From Anaerolineae bacterium (lineage in GTDB: Bacteria > Chloroflexota > Anaerolineae > Anaerolineales > Villigracilaceae): 64,000 nucleotides of DNA. Under the pieces are notes generated by a model that saw only the letters and a program-made list of their open reading frames with translations, was not told the DNA's origin and ran no database searches. The stretch covers positions 1-64,000 of the forward strand of contig QEXW01000140.1 in assembly GCA_003130845.1 (NCBI GenBank). The letters are read 5' to 3'. The stretch's first letter is position 1. Each line of letters opens with the position of its first letter. Made by a program: the position numbers and the translations under genes. Shown here piece by piece: positions 17,074 to 24,834 of this stretch.

Positions 17074-19239
17074 ATGACCGATAAACTTTCGCGGCGAGAT
17101 TTTCTCAAGGTGGTTGGCGCGGGCGCGGCAACGGCAGCCGTCCTGACCGGCTGTGGCCCGGCTTCCCGCTATGTGACGCGCGAACCCTATACCAAAATGC
17201 CGGAATACAACTACAACGGCCAGAGTACCTACTTTGCAACCACCTGTCGTGAATGTGCTGCGGGCTGCGGGTTAATTGTCCGCACCATGCAAGGACGCGC
17301 CATCAAGACCGAAGGCAACCCCTATCATCCAGTCAACTTGGGCAAAACCTGCGCACGTGGACAGGCGACCCTGCAAGGATTGTACAACCCCGACCGTCTG
17401 CGCAACCCCGTCCGCAACTCACGCGGCGAGAGTTACCAGACCGGTGAAAAAGATTGGACCGAAATCAATTGGGATACAGCCATCGAAGTCGTTGCCCAGG
17501 CCCTCAAAGACCCGGCCGGTGTACAGTTCCTGCTTGGGCCGGCGCCAGACCATCTTTTTGACCTGGTGAGAGAGATATGCAAGACGATTGGCGCACCTGC
17601 TCCCATTCGCTTTGGGGCGTTGGGCATGTTCGAGGCGCGGGTTACCCTGGGCGAGGCGGCCCGTGCCATGTTTGGCCGCCCCGATACGCTCTTTTTTGAC
17701 CTAGCAAATGCCGATTTGGTGATTTCCTTCGGCGCGAACTTCCTGGAGACGTGGATTTCTCCGGTGGCGTATACGCGCGGTTACTCCAAGATGCGCAAGC
17801 AGCGCACACGCGGCATTCTGGTGCAGCTGGAAGCGCGCCTGAGCCAAACCGCAGCCAAGGCCGACCTGTGGCATCCCATCAAGCCGGGCAGCGAGGGCCT
17901 GGTGGCTGCTGCGCTGGGCAAATTGTATGCGGAGCAAAAATTTGGCATTGCCCCGGCGGCTTTTGAAGCGGTGGATGTGGCCGCTGCCGCCGAAGCCGCC
18001 GGCTTGCAACTCGAGGCATTAGAAAACTTGACAGCGCTTCTGCTGGATGCCGACCGGCCGTTGGTCATTCCGGGCGGGGCAGCGCTAGCGCATGAACACG
18101 GCTTAGAAATCGCCAAAGCCATTTTGGCGCTCAATGCCCTCTTGGGCAATTTGGGCAAACCGGGCGGCGTGTTTCATACTCCGGTCTCCCCGTTGGGCGA
18201 GGAATACCGCCGTCCGGCCTCGCTGCGCGAGATGGCCGAGCTGGTCGAACGCATGAAAGCCGGCAAAATCAAAACGCTCTTCGTGCATGGTGTGAACCCG
18301 GTCTTTGAGTTGCCGCAAGCCCTTGGTTTCCAGGCGGCTCTTGAGAAGGTGCCAACGCTTATCTCTTTTGCCACCTTCCCTGATGAGACCGCCATGCTTG
18401 CCGATTACATCTTACCCGACCACCACGGCCTGGAATCGTGGGGCTATCAGCGAGTGACCGATGGTACCGGGCAGGCCATGCTATCAGGCGCGCAGCCGGT
18501 GGTTGCCCCCTTCTACAACACCAAATCTACGGTAGATGTGTTGCTCGCTGCTGCCGGTTTGCCTTTCAAAGACGAAGTGGAATACCTGCAAAACCAGGTG
18601 GCTCCGCTGGTGGAACAAACCGGCGGCTTTTACAGCGCTGCAGACCTGCCCTCCTTCTGGGCGCTCTTCCAGCAATTTGGCGGCTGGTGGAAAAATGATG
18701 TTTCCTTAAGCGCACCCAACGCAGCTGGCGCTACCGAAAAGAAGCTTAACTTGAAGGCAGTGGAAGCCTCCGAGCAACATGAAGAATTCCACTTGCTGGT
18801 CTACCCCTCGCCCATTTTGGCCGAAGCCGGCGCGAACAAACCCTGGTTGCAAGAAATCCCCGACCCCATGACCACTGTCATGTGGAACTCGTGGATTGAA
18901 ATCAACCCGCATACAGCCGAAGAGCTAGGCTTGCACAACGATGATGTGGTGCGGGTGGTTTCTCCCTTTGGGGCGGTGGAAGTTTCCGTGTACAAGTACC
19001 CTGCCATTCGCCCAGATGTGGTGGCGATTCCGTTCGGACAAGGCCATACCGCCTATGGACGGTATGCTGAAGCGCGTGGCATCAATCCGGCGGATTTATT
19101 CGGGCCGAATTTCAACGAGGCCGGTGACCTGGCGTTTGCCGACCTCAAGGTGCGCATTGAAAAAACCGGTAAAAAGCGCGAACTTTCGCGCCTGGAGAGC
19201 AAACTGGGTGTGTATGGCGAAGGTATGGAGGAACATTAA
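17074..19239 (+). CDS. actB: ACIII subunit ActB1, molybdopterin-oxidoreductase-like
   Basis: A 721-residue subunit homologous to the large subunit of molybdenum oxidoreductases. It has a Tat motif (RRDFLK, 7-12) and a lipobox-like LTGCG at 24-28. A four-Cys pattern C58-x2-C61-x3-C65-x27-C93 remains at the place where such enzymes hold an iron-sulfur cluster. At the usual molybdenum-ligand position I see no Cys, Ser or selenocysteine (ALGMFEARVTLGEA), so catalysis with Mo is unlikely. In described ACIII the B1 and B2 parts are one protein; here a stop at 19237 and a new ATG at 19242, in another frame, separate them. Confidence 0.92.
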   Translation: MTDKLSRRDFLKVVGAGAATAAVLTGCGPASRYVTREPYTKMPEYNYNGQSTYFATTCRECAAGCGLIVRTMQGRAIKTEGNPYHPVNLGKTCARGQATLQGLYNPDRLRNPVRNSRGESYQTGEKDWTEINWDTAIEVVAQALKDPAGVQFLLGPAPDHLFDLVREICKTIGAPAPIRFGALGMFEARVTLGEAARAMFGRPDTLFFDLANADLVISFGANFLETWISPVAYTRGYSKMRKQRTRGILVQLEARLSQTAAKADLWHPIKPGSEGLVAAALGKLYAEQKFGIAPAAFEAVDVAAAAEAAGLQLEALENLTALLLDADRPLVIPGGAALAHEHGLEIAKAILALNALLGNLGKPGGVFHTPVSPLGEEYRRPASLREMAELVERMKAGKIKTLFVHGVNPVFELPQALGFQAALEKVPTLISFATFPDETAMLADYILPDHHGLESWGYQRVTDGTGQAMLSGAQPVVAPFYNTKSTVDVLLAAAGLPFKDEVEYLQNQVAPLVEQTGGFYSAADLPSFWALFQQFGGWWKNDVSLSAPNAAGATEKKLNLKAVEASEQHEEFHLLVYPSPILAEAGANKPWLQEIPDPMTTVMWNSWIEINPHTAEELGLHNDDVVRVVSPFGAVEVSVYKYPAIRPDVVAIPFGQGHTAYGRYAEARGINPADLFGPNFNEAGDLAFADLKVRIEKTGKKRELSRLESKLGVYGEGMEEH

Positions 19240-19241
19240 GA

Positions 19242-20003
19242 ATGGCGAGTTTACCGAAGATACCCGAATATAAAGCCGAATGGGCCGAAGGCGAAGCAGG
19301 CCGCTGGGGCATTGCCATTGATATGGATTTATGCACCGGCTGTCAGGCCTGTGTCGCCGCCTGTTCGATGGAGAACAACGTCCCCTTTGTGGGTGAACAC
19401 GATGCCGGTTATGGGCGCCAAATGGCCTGGATTCGTGTAGAACGTTTATGGGAAGGCGAATATCCTGAAGTAAAGGCGACTCCTTTTCAACCGGTGATGT
19501 GTCAGCAATGCGGCGCAGCGCCTTGCGAGGCGGTTTGCCCGGTCTTTGCCACCGTTCACAGCCAAGCGGAGCAAATCAACCTGCAGGTCTATAACCGTTG
19601 TGTTGGCACGCGCTATTGCGCCAACAACTGCCCGTATGTGGCGCGCGTCTTCAATTGGGCCGACTACTCCAACTACCCCGAACCACTGGCCAATCAATTC
19701 AACCCGGATGTCACTGTGCGCCGACGGGGCGTGATGGAAAAATGTACCTTCTGCATTCAACGCATTCACAAGGCCACCGACCAGGCCAAAGCCGAAGGCC
19801 GCGAAGTGCGCGATGGCGAAGTGCAGCCCGCCTGCGCCCAGGCTTGCCCAGCGGATGCGATTGTCTTTGGCCGTTTGGATGACCCAGAAAGCAAAGTCAG
19901 CAAACTTTCCAAAGACAAGCGCGCCATCAAATTGCTCGAAGACCTCGGCACGCAGCCGCGCGTGACCTATCTCAAAGGAGGCTATCATGGCAATCTCGGC
20001 TAG
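19242..20003 (+). CDS. ACIII subunit ActB2, iron-sulfur protein
   Basis: A 253-residue ferredoxin-type protein that carries electrons from the membrane subunit towards ActA. Four cluster motifs are visible: CTGCQACVAAC (31-41), CQQCGAAPCEAVC, CVGTRYCANNC where the second Cys is Thr, and CTFC paired with CAQAC. The Thr substitution is the known ACIII pattern for a [3Fe-4S] cluster, so three [4Fe-4S] and one [3Fe-4S] cluster are expected. The ATG is two bases after the ActB1 stop, with GGAGGAA before it, and the gene overlaps actC by 17 bases, so tight coupling is likely. Confidence 0.94.
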   Translation: MASLPKIPEYKAEWAEGEAGRWGIAIDMDLCTGCQACVAACSMENNVPFVGEHDAGYGRQMAWIRVERLWEGEYPEVKATPFQPVMCQQCGAAPCEAVCPVFATVHSQAEQINLQVYNRCVGTRYCANNCPYVARVFNWADYSNYPEPLANQFNPDVTVRRRGVMEKCTFCIQRIHKATDQAKAEGREVRDGEVQPACAQACPADAIVFGRLDDPESKVSKLSKDKRAIKLLEDLGTQPRVTYLKGGYHGNLG

Positions 20004-21441
20004 TGCCTTGCCCCATGCTCATGCAGAAGAACATCACGCGCACGACCACGAGGCCGAACTGCGCCGTGAACATTTGATGCTTGACCCCAAGCCGCGTGGG
20101 GAATTGAACGCGATGGTCATGGAATCCATGACTTCAACCTCCTGGAAATTTTGGGTGGTAGCAGGCATTTTGGCAGTGATTGTGGCTGTCGCCTTATTTG
20201 GCGCTTGGGGCTACATGATTTCCGAAGGCTTGTATCTTTCCGGCAAGAATCGCCCTGGGTACTGGAGTTTGTTCCTGGTGCATACCGTGTTTTGGGTGGG
20301 CATCAGCCATGCCGGCACGTTTGTTTCCGCGCTCTTGCGCGTGTTTAAGGTCGAATTTCGCCGCCCGTTCACCCGCGCCGCCGAATTGATGACGACCTTT
20401 GCGCTGGCGCAGGCCGGTATTCAGATTTTTGCGCACATGGGGCGGGTTTGGCTGGCTTACTGGATGTTCCCCATCCCTAACCAGCGTCAACTGTGGGTCA
20501 ATTTCCAATCGCCGTTGATGTGGGACTTCCTGGCCATCAACACTTATCTGCTGGCCTCTACCATGTACCTGTTCCTGCCGCTCATCCCCGACCTGGCGAT
20601 GGCGCGCGACCGTTCCACCGGCTGGCGCAAATCCGTCTATCGCATTTTGGCGCTCGGATTCCGCGGCACCGAAGCAGAGTGGACTCACTTGCGGATTGCG
20701 CTCAACATCTTTGCCTTTGCCATTCTGCCGGTCATGTTCTCGGTTCACACCATCGTTTCGTGGGACTTTGCGGTGGCCATGCGCCCCGGCTGGAGTTCTA
20801 CCATCTTCGGTCCGTACTTCGTCATCGGTGCTTTGCAATCTGGCGTAGCGGCAGTGGGGATGGTGGTTATCGTCATCCGTTACACCATGAAGCACATGGA
20901 TTACTTCATCCGTAAGGAACATTTCGACGCCATCGGTAAACTGATGCTGGTGATTTCGATGGGCTGGGCCTACTTCTTCTTCAACGATTACATGATTCAG
21001 TGGTACGGTGGCGACTCCTTTACTGATGCCCTGTTGCACTTCCACGAGGCCGGCCCCGGTGGTTGGATTTGGTTCATGATGCTGATTACCAACGTCGCCA
21101 TCCCTTGGCTGGTGTTGTGGAACAAAGCCTGGCGGCGTAACCCGGTCCTTCTATTTTCGGTGGGCTTGCTCATCAATGTTGGCATGTGGGCCGAGCGTTA
21201 TATCATCGTGCCGGTTTCTTTGCAAATCAACCGTATGCCTTTCCTGTGGGGACAAGATTTCCGTCCTGGGATCGAAGTGCCTATCTTTATCGGCACGGTA
21301 GCCTTCTTCGTCCTGCTCTATATGCTCGCCTCGCGCTTCTTGCCGCTCGTACCGGTATGGGAAGTGCAGGAAGGGCAGATGGCGCACTCCATCCGCCGAT
21401 ACGGCAAAGAGCCGGTGGTCTCGGTGGCGGAGTTGGAGTGA
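19987..21441 (+). CDS. actC: ACIII subunit ActC, NrfD-like quinol-oxidising subunit
   Basis: A 484-residue membrane protein of the NrfD/PsrC family with ten predicted helices. The N terminus is a His-rich cytoplasmic tail. In characterised ACIII this subunit binds the quinol beside the [3Fe-4S] cluster of ActB. Recognisable ActC stretches include NRPGYWSLFLVHTVFWVGISHAG (here in part: HTVFWVGISHAG), the FPIPNQRQLWVNFQSPLMWDF loop (in part: FPIPNQRQLWVNFQSPL), and SVHTIVSWDFA. AAAGGAGG precedes the ATG, inside the end of actB2. No second NrfD-like gene (actF) follows in this operon. Confidence 0.95.
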   Translation: MAISASALPHAHAEEHHAHDHEAELRREHLMLDPKPRGELNAMVMESMTSTSWKFWVVAGILAVIVAVALFGAWGYMISEGLYLSGKNRPGYWSLFLVHTVFWVGISHAGTFVSALLRVFKVEFRRPFTRAAELMTTFALAQAGIQIFAHMGRVWLAYWMFPIPNQRQLWVNFQSPLMWDFLAINTYLLASTMYLFLPLIPDLAMARDRSTGWRKSVYRILALGFRGTEAEWTHLRIALNIFAFAILPVMFSVHTIVSWDFAVAMRPGWSSTIFGPYFVIGALQSGVAAVGMVVIVIRYTMKHMDYFIRKEHFDAIGKLMLVISMGWAYFFFNDYMIQWYGGDSFTDALLHFHEAGPGGWIWFMMLITNVAIPWLVLWNKAWRRNPVLLFSVGLLINVGMWAERYIIVPVSLQINRMPFLWGQDFRPGIEVPIFIGTVAFFVLLYMLASRFLPLVPVWEVQEGQMAHSIRRYGKEPVVSVAELE

Positions 21442-21485
21442 TTGGCAGCCGTGCTCTCACATGATGCACCCCCAAGGAGCAAACC

Positions 21486-22007
21486 ATGACAGAAAAGAAC
21501 TTACTGCTCGCCATCTTTGAAGATATTGACCCGGCGGCGCGCGCCGTAGATAAACTGCGCGAACTAGGGGTGACGGATGAACACGTGACCGTCATCTCTG
21601 GCACACCTATCACCGAAGCCATGCTTGGACGCAAGCCCCAGTGGAGCAACGTCACCCGTTTTGCGCTGGGAGGCGCCTTTGTCGGCTTGTGTGTGGGGAT
21701 TTTCCTGGCCTACGGCACGCCGCAACTGTATCCCATTGTGGTCAACGCCCGCTGGATTGGCGTTCCCCCGACGATTGTCGTCATGTTTGAACTGACCATG
21801 CTGCTTATGCTGATTAGCACCTTTCTGGGCGTTTTTCTTGATAGCCGTTTCCCCAACTATACGCCGACCGAATACGTGCCGGAGATTAGCGATGGGCGCA
21901 TCGCACTGCTGATTGAGTGTGCCGGTGAACTGGAGCGCGCCGTCGAATCGGCCATGCACGCCATCGGTGCGGAATCGGTCAAACGCGCTCAGGCGGAGGC
22001 CCTATGA
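21486..22007 (+). CDS. actD: ACIII subunit ActD (DUF3341)
   Basis: A 173-residue membrane-bound subunit with a soluble N-terminal DUF3341 part (about 5-50) and two membrane helices (about 57-80 and 93-117), followed by a C-terminal soluble part. This arrangement matches ActD of alternative complex III, which contacts ActB and ActC on the inner face and has no cofactor. CCAAGGAGC precedes the ATG; the stop overlaps the actE start by four bases (ATGA). Confidence 0.92.
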   Translation: MTEKNLLLAIFEDIDPAARAVDKLRELGVTDEHVTVISGTPITEAMLGRKPQWSNVTRFALGGAFVGLCVGIFLAYGTPQLYPIVVNARWIGVPPTIVVMFELTMLLMLISTFLGVFLDSRFPNYTPTEYVPEISDGRIALLIECAGELERAVESAMHAIGAESVKRAQAEAL

Positions 22008-22528
22008 GCTTGTTTCAACGTCTGATGATGGTCATTTCTGCGGCCGTCTTATTGCTCGGCATCGTGTTGACCTTTACGTACGACATCATCAAAATCGAGT
22101 GGATTTCCTTTATGGAAATCCAACCCTCCTATAAGCCGATGGAAAACCCCTTGCCTGTGGCGGTGCGCTCGATTCCCTTCGAGGGTGCGGCGTACATCCC
22201 TGGGCAAGGTTCACCGGTCAATCCGGTGCCGGCCGATGCCGTTTCTGTTGAGCGCGGGCGCGTTTTGTATGAAATCAACTGCGCCCAGTGTCACGGCGCC
22301 ACCGGTGAAGGCAATGGGATTATTGGTGGGGCATTGGTCAACCCCCCGGCTAATTTGACCAGCGCGGTAGTGCAAACCAAAGCCGATGGCGCGCTGTTTT
22401 TGACCATTTCCAATGGCATTTTGGGCGCCAATGGACAGATTCGCATGCCGGCTCTCAACGAAAACCTGACGGTGCGTGACCGCTGGGACGTGGTCAACTA
22501 CATTCGTACGCTAAAAGCAACTCCCTAA
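22004..22528 (+). CDS. actE: ACIII subunit ActE, monoheme cytochrome c
   Basis: A 174-residue cytochrome with an uncleaved N-terminal membrane segment (about 7-28) and one heme motif, CAQCH (about 93-97), followed by GATGEGNG, the usual pattern of class I cytochromes; RMPAL near residue 147 supplies a likely axial Met. In ACIII the ActE heme is the electron exit. Many ActE proteins are lipoproteins, but I see no lipobox Cys here, so a helical anchor is more likely. Four-base overlap with actD. Confidence 0.92.
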   Translation: MSLFQRLMMVISAAVLLLGIVLTFTYDIIKIEWISFMEIQPSYKPMENPLPVAVRSIPFEGAAYIPGQGSPVNPVPADAVSVERGRVLYEINCAQCHGATGEGNGIIGGALVNPPANLTSAVVQTKADGALFLTISNGILGANGQIRMPALNENLTVRDRWDVVNYIRTLKATP

Positions 22529-22538
22529 TGGAGGTTCG

Positions 22539-23216
22539 ATGAAAGACCTGAAAGGAATTGTTCTGGGTATTTTGGCTGGCTTGCCCGCTTTGGTGATTGT
22601 ATTTGCCTTTGGTTTGTATTTTTTCGGCTGCCGCACAAACAATACGTGCACCGGTATTGCCCTGCCGGTTACAACGCCCATCCCCACCCTCATCCCGGCC
22701 ACACTGCCCGCGCCTAAAGTCGGCGCAGAATCTGTCGCCGCCGTCCCTAAGTGTCGTGTGGCGGCTGCCGACTTGGTTGCCGCTTGGATTGATGCTGGCT
22801 ACCCGGAAAGCGAAACCTTTGCGTTTACCGACCTTAAAGGCCAGAGCTGCACGGCCACTTTTCAGGCCGACGTGCAACGTCTGTTTCTCGAGGCGAATCT
22901 GTGGTACGATGGCGCGCCCGCTTGCACCACTTGCCACAACGCCGATATTGCCAATAACCAGAAGAATATGGATTTGAGCAGTTACGCTGGTATCTTGGCT
23001 GGCTCCAACCGCGTGGGCGAGAAGGCCGCCAAAGGCGATGACATTTTGGGGGGTGGGGATTCGCAGAAAGCCCTGCTTTACCTGATGCTTTATGCGCCCA
23101 ACGGACAAACGACCATCAACCGCCCGGCTATGCCGCTTGGCCGGCCTGCTAACGTACCGGAGAAAGGCCCAATTATTTCCGCCGGCACGCCACCAACCCA
23201 AGCCCAAGGACAGTAA
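22539..23216 (+). CDS. Membrane-anchored monoheme cytochrome at the end of the ACIII operon
   Basis: A 225-residue protein with an N-terminal membrane helix (about 6-28), a Pro/Thr linker, one heme motif CTTCH (about 128-132) and a Gln/Pro-rich C-terminal tail. Two further Cys pairs occur, CRTNNTC after the helix and single residues around 68 and 105. The gene occupies the place where actF would be expected but is not NrfD-like; it may correspond to the additional subunit present in some Chloroflexota complexes, without firm identity. GGAGG precedes the ATG by eight bases. A terminator follows at once, which closes the operon. Confidence 0.85.
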   Translation: MKDLKGIVLGILAGLPALVIVFAFGLYFFGCRTNNTCTGIALPVTTPIPTLIPATLPAPKVGAESVAAVPKCRVAAADLVAAWIDAGYPESETFAFTDLKGQSCTATFQADVQRLFLEANLWYDGAPACTTCHNADIANNQKNMDLSSYAGILAGSNRVGEKAAKGDDILGGGDSQKALLYLMLYAPNGQTTINRPAMPLGRPANVPEKGPIISAGTPPTQAQGQ

Positions 23217-23227
23217 TTCACTCAGAA

Positions 23228-23259
23228 AAACAGGCCGTATCCAAACGGTCTGTTTTTTT
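23228..23259 (+). terminator. Rho-independent terminator of the ACIII operon
   Basis: ACAGGCCGT and ACGGTCTGT form a nine-base stem, with one G-T pair and a six-base loop, followed by seven T. Confidence 0.9.
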
Positions 23260-23340
23260 GTCGTTTGTTGCTTGGTCTTTCGAAAATCACAAGTACAATA
23301 TACTTATTTCACCTTTGAGCAGCACACGAACGGAGGCAGC

Positions 23341-24795
23341 ATGACCGAGCAAAAATCTGGCGCGCAAATCAGCACCCAAGCCTTTCTGCAAGCCGTTCTC
23401 ATCCTGTTTGCCCTGATGATGGTTTCGGGGATTCTCACGCGTGTCATCCCGGCCGGGGAATACGCCCGCATCGAAATCGAAGGCCGCGAAGCGATTGACC
23501 CGGCCTCTTTTCGCTTCGTAGAACGCCCAGCGTACCCCGTCTGGCGCTGGTTCACGGCTCCCTTCGAGGTGCTGCTCACCCCCGATGGCCTGACCAAGGT
23601 CGTGCCGATTATCGTCTTCATCTTGCTGGTCGGCACGGCCTTCGGCATCATGGACCAAAGCGGCATCTTGCGGGCGGTCATCGCGCGCCTGGTGCAGGCC
23701 TTTGGCGGGCGCAAATACGTTCTCCTGCCGGTCATCACCTTTTTCTTTATGGCGCTGGGCGCGTTCTTCGGCATCTTCGAGGAAGTCATCCCGCTTGTGC
23801 CGCTCATGATTGGATTGGCCTACTTCCTGGGCTGGGATTCGCTCACCGGTCTGGGCATGTCGGTGCTGGCGACCAACGTCGGCTTTTCCACCGCCATCTT
23901 CAACCCCTTTACCATCGGAATCGCGCATCAACTCTCCGGCCTGCCGCTCTACTCCGGCGCCGGCCCGCGCCTGGTCTTGTTCGTGGTTGTTTACATCATC
24001 CTGGCTGTGTTTCTGGTGCGCTATGCCCGCAGCATTGAGCGCCGCCCCGAACGCTCCTCCGTCTATGCCGAAGACCAGGCCGAAAAAGCCAAATACGCCG
24101 CTTTCGAGATGGAAGACGCCTTGGCGCGCGACCCGCGCATGAAACGCGGCGCGATTTTCCTGGGGATTTTCTTTGCACTGATATTGAGCGTGCTGGTGGC
24201 CTTGCCGCTCGTGCCGCTCCTGCGCGATATTGCCCTGCCGCTCACCGGCCTGCTGTTCGTCATCGGCGGCATCGGCGCCGGGCTGATTTCTGGCGCCGGA
24301 AAGAACGCCTGGAAAGCCGCCTGGCAGGGCTTCCTCGGCATCCTGCCGGCCGTCCCGCTCCTGATGATGGCGGCCAGCGTGCGACACATTATTGCCTCTG
24401 GCGGCATTCTCGATACCGTTTTGCATTGGGCCAACAACGCCCTCACCGGCACTTCTCCTTTCGCTGCCGCCCTGCTCATCTACGCCCTCACCCTCGTGCT
24501 AGAACTCTTCATCACTTCCGGCTCGGCCAAAGCCTTCCTGCTCATCCCCATCCTCATGCCGCTGGCCGACCTGGTGGGCGTCAACCGGCAGATTGCCGTC
24601 AGCGCCTACACCTTTGGCGATGGCTTCTCGAACATGGCTTACCCCACCAATGCCGCCCTGCTGATTACCCTTAGCCTGACGGTCATCTCCTACCCCAAAT
24701 GGTTGCGCTGGGTGGTGGGGTTGTGGGTCTGGGTCTTGCTGGCAACGGTCATCTTCCTGGCGGTGGCAGTCGCCATCAACTACGGGCCGTTCTGA
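23341..24795 (+). CDS. YfcC family carrier (basic amino acid or C4-dicarboxylate type)
   Basis: A 484-residue integral membrane protein with about eleven to twelve helices, similar to the YfcC/ArcD-like family grouped with anaerobic C4-dicarboxylate carriers. Family stretches are ILTRVIPAGEY near residue 36, FGIFEEVIPLVPLMI, GFSTAIFNPFT, and SGSAKAFLLIPILMPLADL towards the C terminus. It may move ornithine, arginine or another amino acid; the sequence does not decide. GGAGGC precedes the ATG at 23341; the frame is open 250 bases further upstream but through the preceding operon end. Codons here are visibly richer in C at the third position than in the flanking regions. Confidence 0.9.
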   Translation: MTEQKSGAQISTQAFLQAVLILFALMMVSGILTRVIPAGEYARIEIEGREAIDPASFRFVERPAYPVWRWFTAPFEVLLTPDGLTKVVPIIVFILLVGTAFGIMDQSGILRAVIARLVQAFGGRKYVLLPVITFFFMALGAFFGIFEEVIPLVPLMIGLAYFLGWDSLTGLGMSVLATNVGFSTAIFNPFTIGIAHQLSGLPLYSGAGPRLVLFVVVYIILAVFLVRYARSIERRPERSSVYAEDQAEKAKYAAFEMEDALARDPRMKRGAIFLGIFFALILSVLVALPLVPLLRDIALPLTGLLFVIGGIGAGLISGAGKNAWKAAWQGFLGILPAVPLLMMAASVRHIIASGGILDTVLHWANNALTGTSPFAAALLIYALTLVLELFITSGSAKAFLLIPILMPLADLVGVNRQIAVSAYTFGDGFSNMAYPTNAALLITLSLTVISYPKWLRWVVGLWVWVLLATVIFLAVAVAINYGPF

Positions 24796-24834
24796 CCCAA
24801 CCGAATCGGACAGGTGGAGAGAGGAGCAAGGAAG

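Noticed and set aside
17074-20003. Formate dehydrogenase or polysulfide reductase instead of ACIII
   Set aside because: The pentaheme ActA, the DUF3341 ActD, the monoheme ActE and the Thr-substituted third cluster motif of ActB2 point to ACIII, and the Mo-ligand residue is missing.
20194-21045. Open frame of 283 codons on the minus strand inside actC
   Set aside because: It is the mirror of ActC membrane helices, has no ribosome-binding site, and actC is certain.
22494-23207. Open frame of 237 codons on the minus strand opposite the last cytochrome gene
   Set aside because: The plus-strand gene has a signal helix, heme site, start signal and terminator; the mirror frame has none.
23287-24426. 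Long open frame (379 codons) on the minus strand opposite the YfcC gene
   Set aside because: Its product is rich in Gln, Glu, Arg and His with no membrane or domain pattern; it is the expected mirror of a C-rich membrane protein gene with strong start signal.
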